A stretch of 15,759 nt of DNA from Sporichthyaceae bacterium (lineage in GTDB: Bacteria > Actinomycetota > Actinomycetes > JACCYY01): assembly GCA_013696235.1 (NCBI GenBank), contig JACCYY010000073.1, positions 1-15,759 on the forward strand. The letters run 5' to 3'. The position numbers and the translations under genes are program-made. This document shows, in pieces, positions 1-6,782 of this stretch. Numbering within the stretch: position 1 is the stretch's first letter; each line of letters starts with the position of its first letter. Under the pieces are notes generated by a model that was given only the letters and a program-made list of their open reading frames with translations, was not told where the DNA came from and did not search any database.

Positions 1-312
1 ATGCGGCTCATCTGTGGACGTGCGCTCGAGGTCCTGCCCAGGCTCGCGGACGCCTCGTACGACCTCGTGCTCTGCGACGGGGACAAGAGCGAGTACGGCG
101 AGTACCTCACCGAGGCGCTGCGGTTGCTCCGCCCCGGCGGGGTCGTGGCCGTGGACAACGCGCTGTGGCACGACCGGGTCGCCGACCCGGCGCAGCGCGA
201 TCCGGACACCGTTGCGATCCGTGAGGTCGGCCGGCGCGTGCAGGAGGACGAGAGCCTGGTCCCGGTGCTGCTGCCGATGGGTGACGGCCTGCTCCTGGCC
301 GTCAAGCGCTGA
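1..312 (+). CDS. O-methyltransferase, class I SAM-dependent (3' part only)
   Basis: This is the C-terminal half of a family-3 (catechol/caffeoyl-CoA type) O-methyltransferase. The visible 103 residues contain the DGDK motif (residues 26-29, usually DADK), which carries metal and catalytic positions. They also contain the LLRPGGVVAVDN stretch with the metal-binding D52-N53, and the family's usual C-terminal GDGLLLAVK. Full-length members have about 200-220 residues, so the SAM-binding N-terminal half lies left of the window and the ATG at position 1 is an internal Met. The enzyme would transfer a methyl group from SAM to a hydroxylated small molecule; the substrate cannot be read from the sequence. 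A homologue (Rv1220c) sits near glgC in mycobacteria, which fits this location. The gene is convergent with glgC and ends inside a shared hairpin. The family call is firm; the substrate is unknown. Confidence 0.9.
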   Translation: MRLICGRALEVLPRLADASYDLVLCDGDKSEYGEYLTEALRLLRPGGVVAVDNALWHDRVADPAQRDPDTVAIREVGRRVQEDESLVPVLLPMGDGLLLAVKR

Positions 313-330
313 CCCACCGCTGGTGGGTCA
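310..330. terminator. Bidirectional hairpin between O-methyltransferase gene and glgC
   Basis: A perfect 9-bp inverted repeat (TGACCCACC / GGTGGGTCA) with a 3-nt loop fills the gap between the convergent genes. The outer TGA of each arm is the stop codon of one gene: 310-312 for the methyltransferase, and 330-328 read in reverse for glgC. There is no T-tract, so it would be a GC-rich actinobacterial-type terminator or a 3'-end stabiliser. The structure is seen; its role is inferred. Confidence 0.6.
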
Positions 331-1545
331 GGGGATGACGGGCTGGGCCTTGCCGAGCACCACGATGCCCTCGTCGCTGACGGTGTAGCCGCGCTGGCGA
401 TCGGCGTCGTGGTCGACGCCGATCTGTGCGCCGGGTGGGACGAACACGTGCTTGTCCAGGATCGCCCGGCGCACGGTCGCGCCCTCGCCGATCGTCACGC
501 CGCTGTGCAGCACGCTCTCCTCCACGCGTGCGCCGCGGTGGATCCGGGCGCCGTGCCCGATCACGGAGCGCTCGATCGAGCCGGACACGATGCTGCCCAG
601 CCCGATCAGGGTGTCGCGGGCCTGCCCGTCCTGGACGAACTTCGGTCCCGGCTGCTGCGGGTGCCAGGTGGCGATCGGCCAGTCGTCGTTGTAGAGGTTG
701 AAGATCGGGTGGACCGACACGAGGTCCATGTGCGCGTCGAAGAACGACGCGATCGTCCCGACGTCGCGCCAGTAGCCGCGGTCGCGCTCGGTCGCGCCCG
801 GCACGGCGTTGTCGGCGAAGTCGTACACCTCTGCGGCGCCGTCGCGCACGAGCCTCGGGATGATGTCACCGCCCATGTCGTGCTGGCTCGAGTCATCGGC
901 GGCATCGGCGGTGATCGCCTCGAGCAGCGTCTCGGTCGTGAAGACGTAGTTGCCCATCGAGGCGAAGACCTCGTCCGGAGAGTCCGGCAGCCCGTCCGGG
1001 TCGGTCGGCTTCTCCAGGAACGCGTCGATCACGCGGCTGCCTGCGCTCGTGTCGATCACGCCGAACTGCGCTGCGTCGGCCCGCGGTACCCGTATGCCGG
1101 CGACCGTGACGCCCGTGTTGGACGCCCGGTGCTGCGCCACCATCTGGGACGCGTCCATCCGGTAGACGTGATCGGCGCCGAACACCACCACGTGCTCAGG
1201 CCGCTCGTCGTAGAGCAGGTTCAGATTCTGGAAGATCGCGTCCGCAGACCCGGCGTACCAGCGCGGTCCGAGCCGTTGCTGCGCCGGGACGCCGGTGACG
1301 TAGTTGCCGAGCAGCGTCGAGAGGTCCCAGGTCAGCGCGATGTGCCGATCGAGGGAGTGCGACTTGTACTGCGTGAGCACCGCGATCCGCAGGTAGCCGG
1401 CGTTCACGAGGTTGGAGAGCACGAAGTCGATCAACCGGTACGTGCCGCCGAACGGAACCGCTGGCTTGGCCCGGTCGGCGGTGAGCGGCATGAGCCGCTT
1501 GCCCTCACCGCCGGCGAGCACCATTGCAAGCACTCGTCCGGCCAT
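328..1545 (-). CDS. glgC: Glucose-1-phosphate adenylyltransferase (ADP-glucose pyrophosphorylase)
   Basis: This enzyme makes ADP-glucose from ATP and glucose-1-phosphate, the committed step to glycogen-type glucans in the cytoplasm. The 405-residue protein has the family's normal length. Visible motifs are GGEGKRLMP (12-20, nucleotide loop), AKPAVPFGG (26-34), GSADAIFQN (99-107), GADHVYRMD (123-131), FLEKP, GNYVF and the YWRDVGTI segment. A C-terminal left-handed beta-helix region ([25 protein letters not shown]) follows. The frame is open 10 codons further upstream, but the ATG at 1545 puts [15 protein letters not shown] at the usual distance and is chosen. A TAGGGT box lies 7 nt before it, suggesting a leaderless mRNA; GGGTGG could instead act as a ribosome binding site. 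The gene is divergent from glgA, which uses its product. Confidence 0.97.
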   Translation of the reverse strand: MAGRVLAMVLAGGEGKRLMPLTADRAKPAVPFGGTYRLIDFVLSNLVNAGYLRIAVLTQYKSHSLDRHIALTWDLSTLLGNYVTGVPAQQRLGPRWYAGSADAIFQNLNLLYDERPEHVVVFGADHVYRMDASQMVAQHRASNTGVTVAGIRVPRADAAQFGVIDTSAGSRVIDAFLEKPTDPDGLPDSPDEVFASMGNYVFTTETLLEAITADAADDSSQHDMGGDIIPRLVRDGAAEVYDFADNAVPGATERDRGYWRDVGTIASFFDAHMDLVSVHPIFNLYNDDWPIATWHPQQPGPKFVQDGQARDTLIGLGSIVSGSIERSVIGHGARIHRGARVEESVLHSGVTIGEGATVRRAILDKHVFVPPGAQIGVDHDADRQRGYTVSDEGIVVLGKAQPVIP

Positions 1546-1552
1546 GCTCGCC

Positions 1553-1558
1553 ACCCTA
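1553..1558 (-). promoter_or_regulatory. Putative -10 box of glgC (leaderless type)
   Basis: On the minus strand TAGGGT fits the actinobacterial -10 pattern TANNNT and lies 7 nt upstream of the glgC ATG. Transcription would then start at or next to the A of the start codon. I see no convincing -35 box. The same bases (GGGTGG) could serve as a weak Shine-Dalgarno, so the two readings compete. Confidence 0.45.
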
Positions 1559-1584
1559 GAGGCTGGTTGCAGCACCCTGGCAGG

Positions 1585-1610
1585 CTGGCGTCCAGCTCGG
1601 GCGACGCCAG
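1585..1610. repeat. Interrupted palindrome in the glgC-glgA divergent region
   Basis: Two perfect 8-bp arms (CTGGCGTC / GACGCCAG) are separated by 10 bp, just upstream of glgA. The spacing suits either an operator for a dimeric regulator of the divergent pair or a hairpin in the glgA leader. No regulator can be named. The region is GC-rich, so chance occurrence is possible. Confidence 0.4.
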
Positions 1611-1634
1611 TCGCGATCGGGACCGGAGGTGCTC

Positions 1635-2792
1635 GTGCGCGTCGGACTGCTGACCAGGGAGTTCCCGCCGGAGGTGTACGGCGGCGCCGGGGTGCACGTG
1701 GAGTTCCTGTCGCGGGCGCTGGCCGAGCTCGTCGACCTCGACGTCCACTGCATGGGCGCGCCGCGTGCCGACGCCACCGCGCACGCGCTCACGGACGACC
1801 GCCTCGGCGACGCGAGCTCGGTTCTTCACGTGCTTGCCGCCGACCTGGCGATGACCGCAGCCGTCGACGGCGTCGACCTGGTCCACTCGCACACCTGGTA
1901 CGCGAACCTCGGCGGGCACCTGGCGAAGCTGCTGTACGGCATCCCGCACGTGATCACCGCGCACTCGCTCGAACCACTCCGGCCCTGGAAGGCCGAGCAG
2001 CTCGGCGGCGGTTACGCGCTCTCGTCGTGGGTGGAGCGCACGGCGTACGAGTCGGCCGACGCGATCATCGCGGTCAGTGCCGGCATGCGCCGCGATGTCC
2101 TCGAGTGCTACCCACAGGTGGACCCGGATCGGGTGCATGTGATCCACAATGGCATCGACACCGCGCTCTACCACCCGGTGCCGGAGTACGACGTCCTGGC
2201 GCGGTACGGCGTCGACCCAGACCTGCCTTCGGTGGTGTTCGTCGGCCGGATCACCCGGCAGAAGGGCGTCCAGCACCTCCTTGCCGCGGCCCGCTCCCTG
2301 GACGCCGGCACCCAGCTCGTCCTGCTCGCCGGCGCCCCGGACACCCCCGAGCTCGGCACCGAGGTCGAGCGGGCGATCGCGCTGCTGCGCAAGGAGCGTG
2401 ACGGCGTCGTCTGGATCGCCGACATGCGGCCACGCGAGGAGATCCTGCAGTTCCTCACGCACGCCACGGTCTTCGCGTGCCCGTCGATCTACGAGCCGCA
2501 GGGCATCGTGAACCTGGAGGCGATGGCCTGCGAGACGGCCGTCGTGGCGAGCGCTGTGGGCGGCATCCCAGAGGTCGTCGTGGACGGCGAGACCGGGCTC
2601 CTCGTCCCGTACGACGCGAACGCGCCGCGGGACTTCGAGCGGGCTCTGGCTGCCGCGCTCAACGACGTGGTGGCCGATCCGGTGCACGCGGCGGCGATGG
2701 GCCGTGCTGGTCGCGAACGAGCAGTCACCGCGTTCGCCTGGCCGGCGATCGCGGAGCACACGGTGGAGGTCTACCGCTCGATCTCCCGTTGA
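1635..2792 (+). CDS. glgA: GT4/GlgA-type glucosyltransferase (glycogen synthase or maltose-1-phosphate synthase)
   Basis: This is a two-domain GT-B retaining glycosyltransferase of 385 residues using ADP-glucose. The N-terminal donor/acceptor loop [10 protein letters not shown] is at 13-22, HSHTWY at 84-89 and the [15 protein letters not shown] stretch at 112-126. The C-terminal nucleotide-sugar domain opens with VGRITRQKG (203-211) and has the catalytic EX7E motif E287-E295 in EPQGIVNLE. The protein matches the short actinobacterial type (TIGR02149), whose mycobacterial member GlgM (Rv1212c) is reported to make maltose-1-phosphate from ADP-glucose and glucose-1-phosphate for the GlgE pathway. 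A GTG at 1629 overlaps the GGAGG at 1625-1629. The GTG at 1635 sits 5 nt after that Shine-Dalgarno and gives the family N-terminus [17 protein letters not shown], so it is chosen. The gene is divergent from glgC, and its stop directly abuts that of the Nudix gene. Confidence 0.95.
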   Translation: MRVGLLTREFPPEVYGGAGVHVEFLSRALAELVDLDVHCMGAPRADATAHALTDDRLGDASSVLHVLAADLAMTAAVDGVDLVHSHTWYANLGGHLAKLLYGIPHVITAHSLEPLRPWKAEQLGGGYALSSWVERTAYESADAIIAVSAGMRRDVLECYPQVDPDRVHVIHNGIDTALYHPVPEYDVLARYGVDPDLPSVVFVGRITRQKGVQHLLAAARSLDAGTQLVLLAGAPDTPELGTEVERAIALLRKERDGVVWIADMRPREEILQFLTHATVFACPSIYEPQGIVNLEAMACETAVVASAVGGIPEVVVDGETGLLVPYDANAPRDFERALAAALNDVVADPVHAAAMGRAGRERAVTAFAWPAIAEHTVEVYRSISR

Positions 2793-3287
2793 TCAGCGGC
2801 CCGGGGCGTCGACGTCGACGATCCAAGGCTCGCTCGGCGGACCGTCTCGGAGGACCGCCTCGAGCACGCGACCGAGCCCCTCGGGGTAGATCGTCTCGTC
2901 GGTCGCCACCAGGTCCGGGACGGTCCACCATCGGAACCCCTGCATGAACGTGCTCTCGAGCGGGTCGAGCTTCACCGGGACGGCAAGCCCGCCCGCTGTG
3001 CGCCCGACGAAGATCCACTCGTGCTGGTCGATGAGGACGTCGAGGAAGACCGACCGCCAGTGGTGCCTGACCACCAGCGCGCCAAGGACGACGTCGGCCA
3101 ACCCCGTCTCCTCGTAGACCTCCCGGACGGCGGCAGCCTCGACGCTCTCGTCCGCCTCGACGCCGCCACCCGGCGTGCACCACCAGCTTCGACCACCCCA
3201 AGCGTCGTTGGACAGGAGGACCCGGTCGTCAGGGTCGAGGAGCGCGATGCGTCCAGCGGTCCGGTAGACCGGCGTGCTGGCGGCCAT
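2793..3287 (-). CDS. Nudix hydrolase
   Basis: This 164-residue protein has a textbook Nudix box at residues 41-63: G41, E47, R55-E56, E59-E60 and G62, fitting GX5EX7REUXEEXGU. Such enzymes use Mg2+ to hydrolyse nucleoside diphosphates linked to another group. The substrate cannot be told: the protein is a stand-alone single domain with a Trp-rich stretch (GGRSWWCTPGG) before the box. The frame is open to 3428, but the ATG at 3287 (MAASTPVYRTAGRIALLD) gives the normal distance to the first beta-strand and is preceded by a modest AGGCAGGACAG. The stop TGA abuts the glgA stop with no base between them. Two strong hairpins separate it from DUF3117 upstream, so it probably has its own promoter. 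Confidence 0.9.
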   Translation of the reverse strand: MAASTPVYRTAGRIALLDPDDRVLLSNDAWGGRSWWCTPGGGVEADESVEAAAVREVYEETGLADVVLGALVVRHHWRSVFLDVLIDQHEWIFVGRTAGGLAVPVKLDPLESTFMQGFRWWTVPDLVATDETIYPEGLGRVLEAVLRDGPPSEPWIVDVDAPGR

Positions 3288-3364
3288 CTGTCCTGCCTCT
3301 CGAGGTGCCCGGCGGTCCCCCTCCGGGCCGCGGTCGCAAGCGAGCGATCCCCGCGCAGCGGAAC

Positions 3365-3402
3365 GGCCCCGGTCCGGCAGCTCGCGCCGCCGAACCGGGG
3401 CC
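3365..3402 (-). terminator. Long GC-rich hairpin downstream of DUF3117
   Basis: The 14-bp arms (3365-3378 and 3389-3402) enclose a 10-nt loop. On a minus-strand RNA every position pairs, with one U-G wobble; on a plus-strand RNA that position is a C-A mismatch. This strand bias fits a role in the DUF3117/Nudix transcript, most simply as the second of two tandem terminators after DUF3117. There is no T-tract. Confidence 0.5.
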
Positions 3403-3411
3403 AGAAGATCA

Positions 3412-3431
3412 CGCGTGCGCAGGCGCACGCG
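3412..3431 (-). terminator. Perfect hairpin 12 nt after the DUF3117 stop
   Basis: Perfect 9-bp arms CGCGTGCGC / GCGCACGCG with a 2-nt centre lie just beyond the DUF3117 stop. On the minus strand GTGATCTTCT follows, giving a loose T-containing tail. The position and strength suggest termination of the DUF3117 mRNA. Confidence 0.55.
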
Positions 3432-3443
3432 ACAGGGAATTGG

Positions 3444-3611
3444 TTAACCGACAGCGTTGGTCAACGCATCGCTCAGTGCAGTCGCCTCGTCCGGCGACAT
3501 CTCGACGACGAGCCGGCCGCCTCCCTCGAGCGGGACGCGGAGGATGATCCCGCGACCCTCCTTCGTCACCTCGAGCGGGCCATCGCCCGTACGCGGCTTC
3601 ATGGCCGCCAT
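3444..3611 (-). CDS. DUF3117 family small protein
   Basis: This 55-residue protein begins MAAMKPRTGDGPLEVTKEG, continues with the RVPLEGGGRLVVEMSPDEA stretch and ends in ALTNAVG. It is almost identical in pattern to DUF3117, a small actinobacterial family of about 55-60 residues (Rv1211 in M. tuberculosis). It is acidic at the C-terminus, has no signal peptide or membrane segment, and is probably cytoplasmic. Its biochemical role is unsettled; the mycobacterial member has been described as calmodulin-like, which I cannot test here. The ATG at 3611 follows AGGAAGGGG at good spacing. The TAA stop lies in the palindrome GGTTAACC. Its neighbourhood, between tag and the glg genes, matches mycobacteria. 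Confidence 0.93.
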   Translation of the reverse strand: MAAMKPRTGDGPLEVTKEGRGIILRVPLEGGGRLVVEMSPDEATALSDALTNAVG

Positions 3612-3643
3612 GCTCGTTCCCCTTCCTGTCCGACGCGCCCGAC

Positions 3644-3663
3644 CTGCGGCACGGTGGCCGCAG
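3644..3663 (-). other. Hairpin in the DUF3117 leader
   Basis: The 7-bp arms CTGCGGC / GCCGCAG flank a 6-nt loop, between the predicted DUF3117 promoter and its ribosome binding site. It could stabilise or regulate the mRNA leader. No known riboswitch or RNA family is recognised. Confidence 0.4.
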
Positions 3664-3683
3664 AGGGGTGCTGGTCGAGATCC

Positions 3684-3689
3684 ATTATC
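3684..3689 (-). promoter_or_regulatory. Putative -10 box for DUF3117
   Basis: The minus-strand hexamer GATAAT matches the TATAAT consensus at 5 of 6 positions and stands out in this GC-rich DNA. A weak TCGAAC lies 17 bp upstream as a possible -35. The predicted transcript would have a leader of roughly 65 nt containing the 3644-3663 hairpin. Confidence 0.45.
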
Positions 3690-3789
3690 CCGTACGCGAG
3701 ACGGCGTTCGACCAGCCGTACCGTTTCGGGCCGCTCGTCGACCGCCAGCGGTGCCTGCAGCGGGGCCCCTCCGTTGGCAGACTGCTGCC

Positions 3790-4596
3790 GTGCATGCCCG
3801 CTCTGCGTTGTTCGACCTCTACGGCGACCACCTGCGTACCCGGGGCGGCGAGGCGCCGGTGTCGGCGCTCGTGGTCCTGCTCGAACCGCTCGGCATCGCC
3901 GCGCCGGCGGTCCGCACGGCCGTGTCCCGGATGGTCCGCCAGGACTGGCTGGTCCCGGTCCGACTGGGGTCCGCGGCCGGGTACGCCCTGACCTCGAGGG
4001 CGTCTCGACGTCTCGACGCCGCAGCCGACCGCATCTACCGCACCCGTGACGTCGCGTGGGACGGCACCTGGCACGTCCTCGTCACGCGCGACATCGGTGC
4101 ACGATCCGTACGTCACCGGCTGCGCACCGGGCTCGGGTTCCTCGGGTACGCGCAGATCGACACCGACACGTGGATCAGCCCGCGCAGCTCCGACGAGCTC
4201 GACGCCCTCCTCGCCTCCGACGGCGTCCGCGCCGAGCGGTTCCATGCCCGGCACGACGGCCAGCCGGCGTCGCTCGTGCGCCAAGCCTGGGACCTCGATG
4301 CACTGGCCGCGTCGTACGAGGCTTGGTTGAATCGTGCCCGCTCCTTGATCGACGGATCGCGCGGGACCGAGGAGCCGAAGCGTGCCTTCGCCGTCCGCAG
4401 CGAGCTGGTGCACGAGTGGCGGAAGTTCCTGTTCACCGATCCGGCGCTCCCGCGGGCTCTGCTCCCTGAGCCTTGGCCCGGCACCGCTGCCGCCGCGTAC
4501 TTCGACGCCGAGGCCGACCGGCTCCTGCCGCTCGCCACGAAGTTCGTCGACGACACCTTGGCCCGACCACCCGGCCACCACGAGGAGATCCCATGA
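3790..4596 (+). CDS. PaaX-family transcriptional regulator
   Basis: This 268-residue protein has the PaaX layout. An N-terminal winged-helix domain (about 1-75) starts with ARSALFDLYGDHLRTRGGEA and has VRTAVSRMVRQDWL as recognition-helix region. A central domain begins near RDVAWDGTWHVLV, and a C-terminal helical domain contains LVHEWRKFLFTDPALP. PaaX proteins repress phenylacetate-degradation genes and respond to phenylacetyl-CoA; here only the downstream crotonase is present, so the effector may be another acyl-CoA. The start is the GTG at 3790, since the preceding frame is low-complexity and unlike the family. It has no clear Shine-Dalgarno, and CAGACT (3778-3783), 6 nt upstream, is only a weak -10. 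Its stop overlaps the next start in ATGA. Family call firm, ligand unknown. Confidence 0.9.
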   Translation: MHARSALFDLYGDHLRTRGGEAPVSALVVLLEPLGIAAPAVRTAVSRMVRQDWLVPVRLGSAAGYALTSRASRRLDAAADRIYRTRDVAWDGTWHVLVTRDIGARSVRHRLRTGLGFLGYAQIDTDTWISPRSSDELDALLASDGVRAERFHARHDGQPASLVRQAWDLDALAASYEAWLNRARSLIDGSRGTEEPKRAFAVRSELVHEWRKFLFTDPALPRALLPEPWPGTAAAAYFDAEADRLLPLATKFVDDTLARPPGHHEEIP

Positions 4597-5384
4597 CGAG
4601 TCCGGTGAGCTCATACGTCGTCGACGGTGTGGCGACCTTGACCATGGACCGCCCAGACGCGCTCAACGCGCTGGACGTCGCCATGAAGAACGCGCTGCGC
4701 GACGCGCTGGCGACGGTCGCGGCGGACCCCGGCGTGCGGGCCGTGGTGCTCACGGGCAGCGGCCGGGCGTTCAGCGTCGGGCAGGACCTCCGCGAGCACG
4801 CCGCGAACCTCGAGACCCGGCCGCTCGAGTCGGTGTGGGCGACCGTGGCCGAGCACTTCACGCCCATCGCCACGACGGTCGCGACCATGCCCAAACCGGT
4901 GATCGCCGCGGTGAACGGCATCGCCGCGGGTGCGGGTGCCTCGATCGCCTTCGCCTGCGACTTCCGGATCGTCGCCGAGTCAGCCGCGTTCAACCTCGCG
5001 TTCACCGGCATCGGGCTGTCGGCCGACACCGGCGCCTCGTGGACCTTGCCCCGGCTGGTCGGCCGCGCCAGGGCGCTGGAGCTCCTGATCATGCCGCGCT
5101 CGATCCGCGCCGATGAGGCGCGCACCCTCGGCCTGGCGACCGACGTGGTCCCCGCCGCCGAGCTGGGCGCCGCTGCCGCAGCACTGGCCCGACGCCTCGC
5201 GGACGGTCCAACCCTCGCGTACGCGGCGGTGAAGGAGGCGGTCACGTTCGCGAGCACGCACGGGATGGGTGAGTCGCTGGCCTTCGAGGGCGAGCTGATG
5301 GCCCGGACCGGCGCGACCGATGATCACCGAAACGCGGTGGCCAGCTTCCTGGCCAAGGCGCCGCCGGTGTTCACCGGTCGCTGA
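4593..5384 (+). CDS. Enoyl-CoA hydratase/isomerase (crotonase) family protein, PaaG-like
   Basis: This 263-residue crotonase-fold protein is expected to act on a CoA thioester. Seen are RPDALNALD (20-28), the first oxyanion-hole segment GRAFSVGQDL (57-66), the second in AAVNGIAAGAGASIA (105-119), and GIGLSADTGASWTLPRL (139-155). The position of the first catalytic glutamate of true hydratases is not Glu here (FNLAFTG), while an Asp (D145) is present in the ADTG segment. That resembles PaaG (1,2-epoxyphenylacetyl-CoA isomerase) more than a standard hydratase, so isomerase activity is my inference. The ATG overlaps the paaX-type stop by 4 bp (ATGA) behind GAGGAG, giving translational coupling. 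The last 14 bp overlap the 3' end of convergent tag. No other phenylacetate genes are in the window. Confidence 0.88.
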   Translation: MTSPVSSYVVDGVATLTMDRPDALNALDVAMKNALRDALATVAADPGVRAVVLTGSGRAFSVGQDLREHAANLETRPLESVWATVAEHFTPIATTVATMPKPVIAAVNGIAAGAGASIAFACDFRIVAESAAFNLAFTGIGLSADTGASWTLPRLVGRARALELLIMPRSIRADEARTLGLATDVVPAAELGAAAAALARRLADGPTLAYAAVKEAVTFASTHGMGESLAFEGELMARTGATDDHRNAVASFLAKAPPVFTGR

Positions 5385-5964
5385 CGCCCCGGCGCGCGAC
5401 GCAGCCCACCAGATGGTCGTCCACCATTCCAACGGCCTGCATCAGCGCGTACGCGGTTGTGGGTCCGACGAACCGGAAGCCGTGCGAGCGCAACCCACGT
5501 GCCAGCGCGACGGAGTCCGGCGTCGTGGCCGGCACGTCCGCAGCTGAGCGCGGAGCGACCGCCTGGACAGACGGCGCGTACGACCACGTGAGCGCAGCCA
5601 GGCCAGCCGGGAGGGCCAGCGCTGCGCGGGCGTTGCCGATCGTGGCGAGAATCTTGGCGCGGTTGCGCACGATCCCGGTGTCGGACAGGAGCCGCTCGAC
5701 GTCGTCGTCGCCGAAACCTGCCACCACGGTCGGGTCGAAGCCGGCGAAGGCCGCACGGAACGCCGCGCGCTTTCGCAGGATCGTGATCCACGAGAGGCCG
5801 GACTGGAACGCCTCGAGGCTCAACCGCTCGTACATGCCGCGGTCGTCGCGGACCGGTCGCCCCCACTCGTCGTCGTGATAGGCGACGTAGTCCGGCGTAC
5901 TGATTCCCCAGGGGCACCGTGGACGGCCGTCCGGGCCGAGCATCGTCTGGGCAGCTGCCGTCAT
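5371..5964 (-). CDS. tag: DNA-3-methyladenine glycosylase I
   Basis: This enzyme removes 3-methyladenine from alkylated DNA to start base-excision repair. The 197-residue length is normal. The N-terminal CPWG..... YHDDEWG block supplies C17 and H30, and the C-terminal HLVGC supplies H184 and C188; together they match the four zinc ligands of E. coli Tag. The catalytic Glu lies in LSLEAFQSGLSWITILRKR. The frame is open further upstream, but the ATG at 5964 overlaps the upstream gene's stop in ATGA and fits the family N-terminus. It is the last gene of the minus-strand operon with the DivIVA-domain and SRPBCC genes. It overlaps the crotonase gene tail to tail by 14 bp. Confidence 0.96.
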   Translation of the reverse strand: MTAAAQTMLGPDGRPRCPWGISTPDYVAYHDDEWGRPVRDDRGMYERLSLEAFQSGLSWITILRKRAAFRAAFAGFDPTVVAGFGDDDVERLLSDTGIVRNRAKILATIGNARAALALPAGLAALTWSYAPSVQAVAPRSAADVPATTPDSVALARGLRSHGFRFVGPTTAYALMQAVGMVDDHLVGCVARRGVSDR

Positions 5965-6419
5965 CGACCGGCTGCGGCGCTCGGCGCGGACGCGACGGCC
6001 GCGAGCTTGCGGAGGCTCCGCTGCAGCACCCAGCCCGCCAACCGCCCGACGACGGGCCACGCGCGCTCACCGAGGGCACCGAAGGGCAGCTCGATCCGCT
6101 CCCACCACACGATCCGTGATCCCCGCGAGCCGAGCGGCTCGATGACGAAGCCGGCTGAGCCGCGGACGACGTTGCCGATGTGTCGCAGGTCGAGCCGGCG
6201 CGGCGGGTCCCAGACCTCCACCACCATCACGTCCACGAAACCGACCGGGCCGACACCGGTCCAGGCCTCGACCCGCGATCCGGCGATCGTCGGCCCGCCA
6301 TCGACGCGACGCGCTCGGGTGAACGGGATCCACTGGCCCTGGTTGGCCCAATCGGTCGCAACCGCCCAGAGCCGGTCCGGCGTCGCGTCCGTGCTGATCT
6401 GCGCGTGCAGCTCACCCAT
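5961..6419 (-). CDS. SRPBCC family protein (polyketide cyclase/START-like)
   Basis: This 152-residue protein has the pattern of small SRPBCC proteins. It opens with the first strand and helix MGELHAQISTDATPDRLWAV, then WIPFTRARRVDGGPTIAGSR, VEVWDPPRRLDLRHIGNVVRG and GSRIVWWERIEL, with a final long helix (LAGWVLQRSLRKLAAVA). The family forms a helix-grip hydrophobic pocket that binds lipids or small ligands; no ligand can be named. No signal peptide is seen. The ATG at 6419 follows GGGAG at suitable spacing. Its start overlaps the DivIVA-domain stop by 8 bp and its stop overlaps the tag start by 4 bp, so translation of all three is probably coupled. Confidence 0.8.
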   Translation of the reverse strand: MGELHAQISTDATPDRLWAVATDWANQGQWIPFTRARRVDGGPTIAGSRVEAWTGVGPVGFVDVMVVEVWDPPRRLDLRHIGNVVRGSAGFVIEPLGSRGSRIVWWERIELPFGALGERAWPVVGRLAGWVLQRSLRKLAAVASAPSAAAGR

Positions 6420-6732
6420 CGGTCGGTTCTCCCGCGCCGGTCGGGTCGTGCGCCTCGAACGGCCGGCGGAGCCGGGCGATCTCCTCGTCGCGGCGGGCCA
6501 GCTCGCCGGCCAGGAGGTCGAGCGCGTCGTCGACCTCGACCATCCGGTAGCCCCGCAGCCCGACGCCCAGCCGGAGCGCGTGGACGTCCTCCGGCTGCAC
6601 CGAGCGGTCGGCGGGAAGCCGCGCCGGCGGGCGGTCGGGGCTCAGCCGGCCCAGACCGTCGCCCCGGCCACCGGCGACGAGCACCGTGCCAAGCACGACC
6701 CCGAGCGCGACGAGCACCTGCAGCCAGAACAT
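6412..6732 (-). CDS. Small membrane-anchored DivIVA-domain protein
   Basis: This 106-residue protein starts with one hydrophobic segment (about 3-20, FWLQVLVALGVVLGTVLVA). A charged linker follows, then a single DivIVA-domain repeat around residues 47-75 (QPEDVHALRLGVGLRGYRM with VDDALDLLAGEL), and a short coiled coil (ELARRDEEIARLRR). The pattern matches the short DivIVA-domain family next to tag in actinobacteria (Rv1209-like). It may mark the membrane or associate with the pole or septum machinery; that is inferred only. The frame is open far upstream on this strand, but the ATG at 6732 is chosen because GGAGGGAGGA precedes it by about 8 nt and it gives the membrane segment. First gene of the operon with SRPBCC and tag. 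Confidence 0.82.
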   Translation of the reverse strand: MFWLQVLVALGVVLGTVLVAGGRGDGLGRLSPDRPPARLPADRSVQPEDVHALRLGVGLRGYRMVEVDDALDLLAGELARRDEEIARLRRPFEAHDPTGAGEPTDG

Positions 6733-6782
6733 CGACGTCGTCCTCCCTCCGCGCTCGCCCTGCCCTACCCGGGTGCCGGGAC

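Noticed and set aside
1-3. ATG at position 1 as the true start of the O-methyltransferase
   Set aside because: The protein would lack the whole SAM-binding half; the gene is simply cut by the window edge.
409-1653. Long open frame antisense to glgC (414 codons)
   Set aside because: The opposite strand encodes an unmistakable full-length GlgC. The antisense translation is Arg/Val/Asp-rich without family motifs, as expected from high-GC codon bias.
1431-2759. Long open frame antisense to glgA
   Set aside because: It lies opposite a clear GlgA-type protein, and its translation has the composition of a GC-rich shadow with no recognisable domain.
3762-3769. GGGGCCCC palindrome upstream of the PaaX gene as an operator
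   Set aside because: It is too short and too GC-biased to be distinguished from background.
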